The notes under the pieces were generated by a model. The model was not told the origin of the DNA and did not search any database. It saw only the letters and a program-made list of their open reading frames with translations. 7,295 nucleotides of DNA, from assembly GCA_002772325.1 (NCBI GenBank), contig PCSL01000033.1, positions 1,027-8,321 on the forward strand, written 5' to 3'. This DNA is from Chloroflexi bacterium CG23_combo_of_CG06-09_8_20_14_all_45_10. GTDB lineage: Bacteria > Chloroflexota > Dehalococcoidia > GIF9 > AB-539-J10. Of the stretch, positions 1-5,782 are shown piece after piece. Each line of letters begins with the position of its first letter. Position 1 is the stretch's first letter. A program made the translations under genes and the position numbers.

Positions 1-993
1 AATTGGTATGCCTTCTCGCCTCCTTCTTTCTTCCTCTAAAAACTCCAGCTCCCCAGGAAGAAGCACCTCTTTAACCCCCCTAGAAGGCTTTGACCCTTTG
101 ATCATTTCAATTTCCTTATCGACCCTTTCCTTGAAATTCTCTATCCCGATCATTTTGTCGGGGTCAATAGCTATGAAACATTGCCCTAACGTCATGAACT
201 CGCCAAACTGGTGTAGCGACTTCACCTCTTTCCCAAATGCTGACCCTGTTAAAACCCCGGCTAGAATGTCAATAAGCAAGGCTATCCCATATCCTTTATA
301 TGTCCCAAAGGGAAGTATTGCCCCCTTTGTCCATACTTCGTCTGGATCAGTGGTAAAGTCTCCATTCTCATCAACGGCGACATTTCTCGGCAGCTTCCTC
401 CCCTCTTCCTTAGCTCTCAATACCGCTGTAGCCGTTATGGCTGAGGTTGACATATCTAAGACGATTGGCCATCTCTCTTTGGCTGGAATTGCACAGGAGA
501 TAGGGTTAGTTCCCAAAAGCCTTTCACAGCCCCCCCAGGGAGCAACCCAAGGATAAGTGTTGCAGAATGTTATTCCAATCATGTCACTCTCAACCGCTTT
601 TAAAGAATAATATGCTGCCATACCATAATCGCTAGTGTTTTTAGCCCCCACAAATCCCACTCCTGTCTTATTCGCTTTCTCTATGGCTAAATCCATAGCT
701 CTATTTCCTATTACCTGTCCAAATCCATGGTCACCGTCTATGAGGGCTTGAGCTCCATGTTCTTCTATCTTTATTTTTGGCTTCGTCTTTACTGTCCCTT
801 CCTTGACCCTTTCAAGATAACGCGGTAAGTAGTATGCTCCGTGAGTGGCAACGCCTCTCAAATCTGCCTTCACCAAAGCGTCCGCTACCACTTCAATGTC
901 CCTTCTATCCATGTCCAGCTTTCCCAAGATTGTTTCGATCTTGTTCCGAAGCTCCTCCACAGGTACTTTCACTGCAATCTCCTTTAAGTTCAT
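1..993 (-). CDS. Ldh_2-family NAD(P)-dependent 2-hydroxyacid dehydrogenase (3' end outside window)
   Basis: The frame is open for 331 codons from the ATG at 993 to the window edge, with no stop, so the gene is cut by the window. Family members run about 340-360 residues, so only a short tail should be missing. It matches the malate/L-lactate/sulfolactate dehydrogenase family (Ldh_2, PF02615), which reduces 2-oxo acids to 2-hydroxy acids with NAD(P)H. Visible marks are DLRGVATHG at 44-52, whose His51 matches the catalytic His of YiaK-type enzymes, GFGQVIG at 90-96, LGTNPISCAIPA at 160-171, VLDMSTS at 178-184 and YKGYGIALLIDILAGVLTG at 232-250. The start is supported by GGAGG (1003-1007 in plus coordinates) nine bases upstream. 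One oddity is NTSDYG at 119-124, where relatives, including the second copy at 5933-7015, usually read SNHYG, so the His is Asp here. It lies 38 bases downstream of the broken 2-hydroxyacid dehydrogenase and probably shares its transcript. The family call is secure; the substrate is unknown. Confidence 0.93.
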   Translation of the reverse strand, partial: MNLKEIAVKVPVEELRNKIETILGKLDMDRRDIEVVADALVKADLRGVATHGAYYLPRYLERVKEGTVKTKPKIKIEEHGAQALIDGDHGFGQVIGNRAMDLAIEKANKTGVGFVGAKNTSDYGMAAYYSLKAVESDMIGITFCNTYPWVAPWGGCERLLGTNPISCAIPAKERWPIVLDMSTSAITATAVLRAKEEGRKLPRNVAVDENGDFTTDPDEVWTKGAILPFGTYKGYGIALLIDILAGVLTGSAFGKEVKSLHQFGEFMTLGQCFIAIDPDKMIGIENFKERVDKEIEMIKGSKPSRGVKEVLLPGELEFLEEERRRREGIPI

Positions 994-1031
994 TACTCTT
1001 TGCCTCCGCCTCTTTAGAAAATCTTTCCACT

Positions 1032-1386
1032 CTAGTAAAGATGATTCACATAATCGGGATTAACAAGGTAACGATGTTTTTGACCCCTTAATATAGCTAT
1101 GACAACTTCGGCTACCTCTATGCCCATGTGTCTTGCCGTATCCTCGCTTGCCGAACCCGTGTGAGGAGTAAGAGCTAGGTTTGGGCAGGAAAAGAGTTGA
1201 TCCGCTGGGAGTAGGCTCAGGAGTAAAGACATCAAGAGCAGCGCCGGCGATGACATTTTTTCGCAGAGCATTTACTAGGGTCGTTTCGTCTACTATTTTG
1301 CCTCTGGCTGTATTAATTAAGAAAGCATTGGGATTCATTAGGATATGTTGTGACAAACTGTTAAAAACCTTCCTTGCCGGAGACAA
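1032..1386 (-). pseudogene. D-isomer-specific 2-hydroxyacid dehydrogenase, C-terminal remnant with frameshift
   Basis: This is the last third of a D-2-hydroxyacid/phosphoglycerate dehydrogenase (2-Hacid_dh_C, PF02826), a family that interconverts D-2-hydroxy acids and 2-oxo acids with NAD(H). The first frame, from 1386, opens with LSP, which aligns with the family's usual LTP, then reads PNAFLINTARGKIVDE and AGAALDVFTPEPTP. The second frame continues with ADQLFSCPNLALTPHTGSAS and ends at the stop 1034-1032. The Arg of TARG, the acidic PEP segment and the catalytic His of PHTGSA are all kept. Moving between frames needs one extra base to be skipped, best placed in the GGG at 1207-1209. The N-terminal two thirds, including the front of the NAD fold, is absent; the sequence runs straight into the 3' end of the dapA-like gene. 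Truncation plus frameshift makes this a pseudogene. A sequencing error could explain the frameshift but not the missing N-terminus. Confidence 0.85.
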
Positions 1387-1400
1387 TTGACGGTCGGTGA

Positions 1401-2318
1401 TTAGCCTCTGGCAGAAAAGGTTTTTCGATAGCCTGATAATCCTTTTTCTAAGATTTCCTCAATCTCTCTCTTTTCATCTTCTGTTAGCGGTAATAAGGGG
1501 AGTCTTGTTTCTCCGCCAAAATAACCTACCATGTCTAAGGCAGCTTTTAGACCACTTATACCATAAGTTGCTGTTATGGCCTTATTAACCGGTATCATTT
1601 TAAGTTGAAGTTTCTTTGCTTCTTCGATATTACCATCTTGAACAAGATTAAATATTTTTACACAACTTTCTGGAGCTACATTAGCCAGAGCAAGAATACC
1701 ACCAGCACAGCCTAAGGTTAAAGCCCCCAATAATGCCCCGGCCGTTCCTACCAATACATTAAAGTCTTCATCAACGTTGTTTAGATACTCACCTAATTGA
1801 TTTACATTACCTGAACTATCTTTTATTCCGATAATATTCGGATGTTTTGACAATCTTGCTGCAATATCTACACCAAGGTTGATATGGGTAAATTTAGGTA
1901 CATTGTAAAGTACTATAGGTATAGAAGAATCATCCGCAATAGTGGTATAGTGCTTAATTAGCGCTTTAGCATTCATTTGCCCTCCATAGTAAGAGGGAGT
2001 TACAATTAATGCCGCATGTGCTCCCAATTTACTACAATCTTGGGTTAATCTAATAGTTTCCACCGTTGACTCACAGCCAGCTCCCACAATAATAATCATA
2101 TCCCCAGGTGCTGCGTTAACCACAGTTTTAACAGCTTCTCTCTTTTCCTCTTCCGATAAATAAACATATTCACCATTAGAGCCAAGAACAACAAAACCTC
2201 TAATTCCTGTTTTACCCCATTTTTCTACATTTGATGCTAATTTATCATAAGCAACTTTCCCTTTTATAAAAGGTGTGGGAATAGGTGGAAAAATTCCCTT
2301 TAGATTAAGTTTTGACAT
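1401..2318 (-). CDS. DapA-family class I (Schiff-base) aldolase/lyase, probably not true dihydrodipicolinate synthase
   Basis: A 305-residue, full-length member of the DHDPS/N-acetylneuraminate lyase family (PF00701), a TIM barrel that condenses or cleaves 2-oxo acids through a lysine imine. Visible are GSNGE at 46-50 (the GTTGE-type carboxylate loop), the proton-relay Tyr138 in LYNVP, and the Schiff-base Lys166 in IGIKDSSG. After YNVP the sequence has Lys142 where true DHDPS usually has Arg (YNVPxRT), so a 4-hydroxy-2-oxoglutarate/KDG-type aldolase or a deaminase-like relative is more likely than lysine biosynthesis. The start is supported by GGGAGG at 2327-2332 with an eight-base spacer. 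The tail GLSGYRKTFSARG is longer than the usual family end and stops at the join with the truncated 2-hydroxyacid dehydrogenase, so the last residues may be junction-derived. Residues 43-84 are matched by the decayed copy at 7026-7153. It lies downstream of larA with its own candidate promoter. Confidence 0.93.
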   Translation of the reverse strand: MSKLNLKGIFPPIPTPFIKGKVAYDKLASNVEKWGKTGIRGFVVLGSNGEYVYLSEEEKREAVKTVVNAAPGDMIIIVGAGCESTVETIRLTQDCSKLGAHAALIVTPSYYGGQMNAKALIKHYTTIADDSSIPIVLYNVPKFTHINLGVDIAARLSKHPNIIGIKDSSGNVNQLGEYLNNVDEDFNVLVGTAGALLGALTLGCAGGILALANVAPESCVKIFNLVQDGNIEEAKKLQLKMIPVNKAITATYGISGLKAALDMVGYFGGETRLPLLPLTEDEKREIEEILEKGLSGYRKTFSARG

Positions 2319-2326
2319 TTTAAAAA

Positions 2327-2332
2327 CCTCCC
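2327..2332 (-). promoter_or_regulatory. Shine-Dalgarno site of the dapA-like gene
   Basis: GGGAGG lies eight bases before the ATG at 2318. It fixes that start and shows that this gene has a strong translation signal of its own, unlike larA upstream. Confidence 0.75.
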
Positions 2333-2350
2333 TGAAAAGGATTTAAGAGC

Positions 2351-2385
2351 ATTATATACCATTGCATCTCTTTCTTCCTTAAGCG
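2351..2385 (-). promoter_or_regulatory. Candidate sigma70-type promoter for the dapA-like gene
   Basis: On the minus strand a perfect TATAAT (plus 2351-2356) stands 32 bases before the dapA-like ATG. It is also readable as the extended form TG-G-TATATA. No convincing TTGACA is found 16-18 bases further upstream; the hexamer at the 17-base spacing is AGGAAG. The -10 match, its place in the only long gap of the lower half of the window, and the strong Shine-Dalgarno site downstream support the call. The weak -35 keeps it tentative. An imperfect inverted repeat spans the -35 region. Confidence 0.45.
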
Positions 2386-2395
2386 AAGAGATAGC
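2364..2395 (-). repeat. Imperfect inverted repeat overlapping the candidate -35 region
   Basis: GCATCTCTTT (2364-2373) is mirrored by GAAGAGATAGC (2385-2395), with a bulge in each arm and about 11 bases between. It covers the -35 position of the candidate dapA promoter, where a repressor or activator site could lie. The arms are purine/pyrimidine-rich and imperfect, so chance is a real alternative. Confidence 0.3.
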
Positions 2396-2513
2396 TCTAA
2401 AACGCCTTCAAATTTGTTAATGAGAGGTTCTAGGGTGTGGATTTCAGTCCCTCCTCAAATGCTCTCATGTTGATATCTTCCGTTCCTTCCGGTATATGGG
2501 AATACATTGGCTT

Positions 2514-2537
2514 CCTCGTGCTCTTCCGACCACGAGG
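2514..2537 (-). terminator. Hairpin just after larA, possible weak terminator
   Basis: On the minus strand CCTCGTG, a ten-base loop and CACGAGG form a perfect seven-base-pair stem beginning ten bases after the larA stop. No run of T follows (the next bases are AAGCC), so it does not meet the intrinsic terminator model. It could be an RNA-stability or processing hairpin instead. Confidence 0.3.
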
Positions 2538-2546
2538 GTTTCGTTC

Positions 2547-3806
2547 TTACTCTTTTGAGCAATTAATCACCCTTGGGACGGTAAGAGTCCCATCCATTAA
2601 AAATAGAACTTTTGCCTCTTTCCCTTTCTTTTCAATAGCCTTATCTATTGCTTGCTGGATACTAGGGAAAGGTTTGATGAAGGCACGCTCCATATCTTCA
2701 TCTTTAATCCCGGTTACACCCCAGATCTCTGCCCAGGTAGTGGTCTCAGCTAACCTAGCCGCCTTGTGATAACCAAGTCTATAGCCCTGCTCAACTCTCT
2801 CAAGAAATTCCTTTGAGGTTTTACAGCTGGAAAGAAGATTGAAGTAAGTTTCTTCGCCTATACCAGAACGACATTCAGAAACCAGAATAATAATTCCGCC
2901 TTCCTTTAAGGCAAGCTTCCCATGCTCAAAAGCCTTGAGAGATTGATACAGGTTCAAGTCCGCAGGGTAACCGGCAACAGTAACGACAATATCTGCCTTT
3001 TCCTTAACCCTTACACAGTAAACTTCGTGAGCCTTCTCTATAGACATGCAGAACGAATCAATGATATGCCCTGATACACAGCTATAAGTTCTTTTTTCTT
3101 TATTGAGGACAGTTTGGACGGAAAAAATCTCCTTTCCTTCTATTGTTTTCAGAGCATCAATCATATCTTCATGAACCGGGTTCCCTTCCAAAGCCAATGC
3201 CTTTGCCTGGGGATGAAGGGCATGCTTATGATTTTGTTCTATCGTCTTATATGAGGCAATCCCAGGAAGAAAAGACTTTCTTCCACCGGTGTAACCAGCA
3301 AAATAGTGAGGTTCTACGGAGCCAATAATGACCAGCTTATCAGCCTCTATGCTTAGTCTATTCACCCACATCTCCGTGCCAGTAGAAGAAGTTCCTAAAT
3401 ACACCATATCTTCATCTTTCCTGCTATCATGGACATAAATTCTATCTTTAAACATATGGTAATATTTCCCGAAGATAAACTTAAATTCCTCCTCATTTGG
3501 CTCACGATGAATTCCAGTAGCAATAAGAAACTTTATATTCTTGTCCTTGATTTTGTCGTAAATTACTTCCAATATTTTTGCCGTAGGAGTAGGTCTGGTA
3601 TAATCATTGACAATGAAGAGCAAACCTTCACCACTTGCTATAAATTCATCAAAACTCTTTGAGTTAATGGGATTTTCTATTCCCTTTCTGATGGTGGCCA
3701 TTTCATCGCCGAGCTGAACAGGATTGGGGGCTATCACCCCCAAAACTTTATCTTCCGGGACTTTGACCTCTATTTTTGCCTTTCCGTAAGGAACTTTTAT
3801 TTTCAT
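2547..3806 (-). CDS. larA: LarA-family nickel-dependent 2-hydroxyacid (lactate) racemase
   Basis: A full-length LarA-family protein of 419 residues from the ATG at 3806. LarA epimerises the C2 hydroxyl of lactate or related 2-hydroxy acids with a covalently bound nickel-pincer nucleotide. Counted from that ATG, visible marks are NDYTRPTP at 67-74, ATGIHRE with His100 (the LarA catalytic His108 region), EPHYFAGYTGGRKSFLPG at 165-182 with His167 and Lys177 (the His and the pincer-attachment Lys), and NH with His193. All these family-defining residues are present. The C-terminus, MDGTLTVPRVI, is family-typical. An in-frame TTG at 3827 would add seven residues. I prefer the ATG because it opens with the typical MKIKVPYGK, although its AAGG signal sits a long 11 bases away. 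No larB, larC or larE cofactor genes lie in the window. Some LarA homologues act on malate, phenyllactate or sugar acids, so lactate is only the default substrate. Confidence 0.92.
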   Translation of the reverse strand: MKIKVPYGKAKIEVKVPEDKVLGVIAPNPVQLGDEMATIRKGIENPINSKSFDEFIASGEGLLFIVNDYTRPTPTAKILEVIYDKIKDKNIKFLIATGIHREPNEEEFKFIFGKYYHMFKDRIYVHDSRKDEDMVYLGTSSTGTEMWVNRLSIEADKLVIIGSVEPHYFAGYTGGRKSFLPGIASYKTIEQNHKHALHPQAKALALEGNPVHEDMIDALKTIEGKEIFSVQTVLNKEKRTYSCVSGHIIDSFCMSIEKAHEVYCVRVKEKADIVVTVAGYPADLNLYQSLKAFEHGKLALKEGGIIILVSECRSGIGEETYFNLLSSCKTSKEFLERVEQGYRLGYHKAARLAETTTWAEIWGVTGIKDEDMERAFIKPFPSIQQAIDKAIEKKGKEAKVLFLMDGTLTVPRVINCSKE

Positions 3807-3836
3807 AAGTCCAAAAGCCTTAGACAAAATTCTTCT

Positions 3837-4105
3837 TTAAAGATGCCTATTTCTCTTTAAGGGTGATTGGCCTATGTTTTTGAGCCGGCCAGCCATTTCC
3901 TCAATCGTCTTGGCAAATAACCTTCCCTCACTGCTAGATATCCACTGTAGCATCAGGCATTCATCTTCTAACCCCAGCCTATGCAACGAAGTCTTCAGCT
4001 TCTGTATTATCCTTTCGCTCTTATATTGCCAGAAATGTAGTGGCAACTACCAATATGACACCCGGCAACTAAAACACCATCAGCACCCCATTCAAAATCA
4101 TCCAC
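3837..4105 (-). pseudogene. MvhD/FlpD-like hydrogenase iron-sulfur subunit, truncated and frameshifted
   Basis: This is the C-terminal two thirds of an MvhD/FlpD subunit (PF02662), a small [2Fe-2S]-type protein that passes electrons between a hydrogenase or formate dehydrogenase and heterodisulfide reductase HdrA. The upper frame reads FEWGADGVLVAGCHIGSCHY then ISGN, the family's GADGVLVAGC and CHY..GN signature. The lower frame continues YKSERIIQKLKTSL, LGLEDECLMLQWISSSEG and RLFAKTIEEM, also typical. Joining them needs one missing base near 4024-4028. The N-terminal third, carrying the first cysteines and the CxGR motif, is gone; a TAG at 4108-4106 closes the frame just upstream. It follows the GlcF-like gene, which suggests it once served the GlcD/GlcF oxidase as electron exit. 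A very short gap separates its stop from larA. Confidence 0.75.
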
Positions 4106-4157
4106 CTAAACCTCCGTAATGACAGACATATATTCCGCTTCTGCCCTTCTATATTCA

Positions 4158-4886
4158 TCACCCGGCTAAATTACTTGAAACAAACTCAGTGAAATCTCTG
4201 ACCTCAATTTTCGGTAAGCCCACCCTTTCCAAAGGTTCAGATAAAAGGCATCCAAAGTGTGCTAAACACCTGGTGCAAGAGGTGATCATCGTATCCGCAA
4301 CTCCTGCTGCTTCTTTTAGCCTTTCCTCTTTTATAAGCTCAGAGTATTTATTACAATTTATCCCTGCCCCTACACCACAGCATAAAGCTTCTTTGCCCGA
4401 CCTCGGCGTCTCCTCGTAATTGGCAATTCTGGCGAGGATGTCCCGCGGTGGTTTGTATACCCCCATATGCCTCCCCAACCTGCAGGGGTCATCAAAGGTA
4501 ACTTTCCCTTCCATTTTCCCTAAATTTAATCCCCCTTCTCTTACCAACTCAGCTACAAATTCAGAGATATGAAGAACCCTTCCCTCCAAGGAATAATCCT
4601 TTTTCAAAGTTCTGTAGCACTCGGCACAATTCACTACAATCAATTTGGCTTTCCGCAAAATCTTAGAATTCTTTTCCCTCAGTTCATTAAAAAGCTCATA
4701 CTGTCCGGACCGAAGTGCGTCATGACCACGACATCCAAGCTCTTCTGGTATGGCTGGCCGTATTCCGGCTTGATTAAAAATCCTTATAGCACCAGAGATT
4801 ATCCTTTCAAAATCTAAATCGAAGTCTAAAAGTGGCTCTATATAGGGAAGACAGTCCGGAAAATAGACGACTTCTCCCTCCCTCAA
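4158..4886 (-). CDS. GlcF/HdrD-like iron-sulfur protein, C-terminal half (two CCG domains), split by frameshift
   Basis: A 242-codon frame with two cysteine-rich CCG domains (PF02754), as in GlcF, LutA and HdrD/HdrB, where they bind an Fe-S centre and handle electrons from the FAD subunit. The first domain has C12, C52-R53-G54 and C87/C90. The second has C135, CCG at 169-171 and C204/C207. In the first domain the second Cys of CCG is Arg (CRGHD; codon CGT, one transition from TGT), so one cluster site is probably damaged. The nominal start is a TTG at 4886 with no Shine-Dalgarno site. Deleting one G from the GGGAGGG tract at plus 4876-4882 joins this frame to the ferredoxin half at 4807-5259, reading ...SLIEGGEVVYFPDC. 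I therefore read it as the second half of a single interrupted gene of about 370 codons. Confidence 0.8.
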   Translation of the reverse strand: MREGEVVYFPDCLPYIEPLLDFDLDFERIISGAIRIFNQAGIRPAIPEELGCRGHDALRSGQYELFNELREKNSKILRKAKLIVVNCAECYRTLKKDYSLEGRVLHISEFVAELVREGGLNLGKMEGKVTFDDPCRLGRHMGVYKPPRDILARIANYEETPRSGKEALCCGVGAGINCNKYSELIKEERLKEAAGVADTMITSCTRCLAHFGCLLSEPLERVGLPKIEVRDFTEFVSSNLAG

Positions 4887-5259
4887 TCAAACTCAGCCAT
4901 TTTGAATTAAAACCCTCCCTCCTAGTAAGCTTGGAAATAACATCAAACATCCCTTTATGGGAGAAGGGGATAGGGATTTCTCTGCTAACCAGAGTCCTTC
5001 TCACCTCTCTTATTATATTAATCACCGGAACCCCGGAGGGGCATTCCGCTTCACATCTCATACAAGTTGGGCATTGATAAAAACTTTTTACAAACTCATC
5101 GTTTATCTCTACTTCTCCCTGTATAAAGCCCAAAGCTAACAAAAGCCTCCCCCTCGCTGCGCCCACTTCCCACCCCAATTTATCAAACATAGGACAAAAA
5201 ACTGTGCACTTTCCACACCTCACACATTTTGTTATTTCTCTTATATATTCGGTTATCAC
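4807..5259 (-). CDS. GlcF-like iron-sulfur protein, N-terminal 2x[4Fe-4S] half, split by frameshift
   Basis: This frame begins with a two-cluster ferredoxin domain: CVRCGKCTVFC (Cys12, 15, 18, 22) and CPTCMRCEAEC (Cys63, 66, 69, 73), each followed by Pro. This is the N-terminal domain of glycolate oxidase subunit GlcF and its relatives, which take electrons from the FAD subunit GlcD. The genuine protein seems to run to about residue 128 (SLIEGG). The last 22 or so residues, RSRLF to the stop at 4807, are an out-of-frame reading of the CCG half. The start is taken as the GTG at 5259, overlapping the 3' end of the GlcD remnant. Such tight coupling is normal for glcD-glcF, though the Shine-Dalgarno signal is weak. 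Whether the frameshift is real or an assembly error cannot be settled from one sequence. Confidence 0.82.
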   Translation of the reverse strand: MITEYIREITKCVRCGKCTVFCPMFDKLGWEVGAARGRLLLALGFIQGEVEINDEFVKSFYQCPTCMRCEAECPSGVPVINIIREVRRTLVSREIPIPFSHKGMFDVISKLTRREGFNSKWLSLIEGGRSRLFSGLSSLYRATFRLRFRF

Positions 5260-5782
5260 AGCCCATCTTTCCCGGATTCATGATATTCTTTGGATCAATT
5301 GCCTTCTTTATCATTTTCATTACCCCAAAGGAACTTTTATGCTCCTCCTCCAACCACTTCCCCTTTTCCACCCCAATCCCATGCTCTGCAGTCGTTGTCC
5401 CTCCCAGTTTCAGAGTGCTTTTATAGATTTCCTCCGCCACTTCCTCTGCCTTCTTTATTTCCTTTTCCTCAGTAAAATCAACCAACCATTCCAGTGTGTA
5501 TATTTCCGTCCCCTATATGCCCCCAAGTGGCGATGGGCATATCGTATTCCTTTGAGATCCTTTCTATTTCCTTTAACATTATGGGAATATTCTTAATGGG
5601 AACACCTATATCATTAGCAAGATAAATTCTCGCCCGCTTTGGATCGAGTCTTGAGACAGCAACCCCCACACTCTTCCTCCTTTAGCAAGAGACACGTCTC
5701 TGGAGTAACAGTAGAGCACTGTCTTATCGTCTGAAAACCTTTCGGCACCAACAATTTGTATAAGCCTATCCTTTATGTTCAT
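5183..5782 (-). pseudogene. GlcD-type FAD-linked oxidase remnant with internal deletion and frameshift
   Basis: Three pieces in different frames belong to a GlcD/D-lactate dehydrogenase-type FAD oxidase, normally about 460 residues. Piece 1, from the ATG at 5782, reads MNIKDRLIQIVGAERFSDD and then LYCYSRDVSLAKGG, a typical family N-terminus. Piece 2, from about 5680 in another frame, reads RRKSVGVAVSRL, ANDIGVPIKNIP and IATWGHIGDGNIHTG, the FAD-oxidase_C domain (PF02913). Piece 3, from 5485, continues VDFTEEKEIKKAEEVA, GGTTTAEHGIGVEKGKW and IDPKNIMNPGKMG, ending near 5261 before an out-of-frame tail to 5183. Between pieces 1 and 2 the whole FAD-binding (PP-loop) domain, roughly 290 residues, is missing, so FAD cannot be held normally. 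Pieces 2 and 3 are joined by removing one base from the CC at 5482-5483. The retained order and spacing relative to the GlcF-like gene show a former glcD-glcF pair. Confidence 0.85.

Larger units (their letters stand above)
2319..2546. other. Gap between larA and the dapA-like gene
   Basis: These 228 bases hold the Shine-Dalgarno site, the candidate promoter, the inverted repeat and the hairpin listed separately. In the larA frame, the 38 codons after the larA stop stay open until a TAG at 2432-2430. That stretch includes MYSHIPEGTEDINMR and AFEEGLKSTP, which looks protein-like, but I recognise no family in it. I see no complete gene and no RNA gene. Confidence 0.6.

Noticed and set aside
8..556. 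Long plus-strand open frame of 182 codons
   Set aside because: It is antisense to the Ldh_2 gene at 1-993, which has clear family motifs. The plus-strand translation is serine/leucine-rich with no recognisable domain.
2388..2403. GTTTTAGAGCTAT on the minus strand, identical to the start of the Streptococcus pyogenes type II CRISPR repeat
   Set aside because: It occurs once, the rest of the repeat does not match, and no array, spacer pattern or cas gene is present. It is a chance match of 13 bases.
3827..3827. TTG at 3827 as the larA start
   Set aside because: It adds MSKAFGL, which does not resemble LarA N-termini. The ATG at 3806 begins with the typical MKIKVPYG. I keep it only as an alternative.
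4158..5259. Reading the two GlcF halves as two naturally separate subunits
   Set aside because: The CCG half has only a TTG start with no Shine-Dalgarno site, and the end of the ferredoxin half is an out-of-frame read of CCG sequence. A single-base frameshift is simpler.
5204..5596. Plus-strand open frame of 130 codons rich in Phe, Leu and Pro, looking membrane-like
   Set aside because: It is the complement of the GlcD C-terminal domain; its hydrophobicity comes from reverse reading of Lys/Glu-rich codons.
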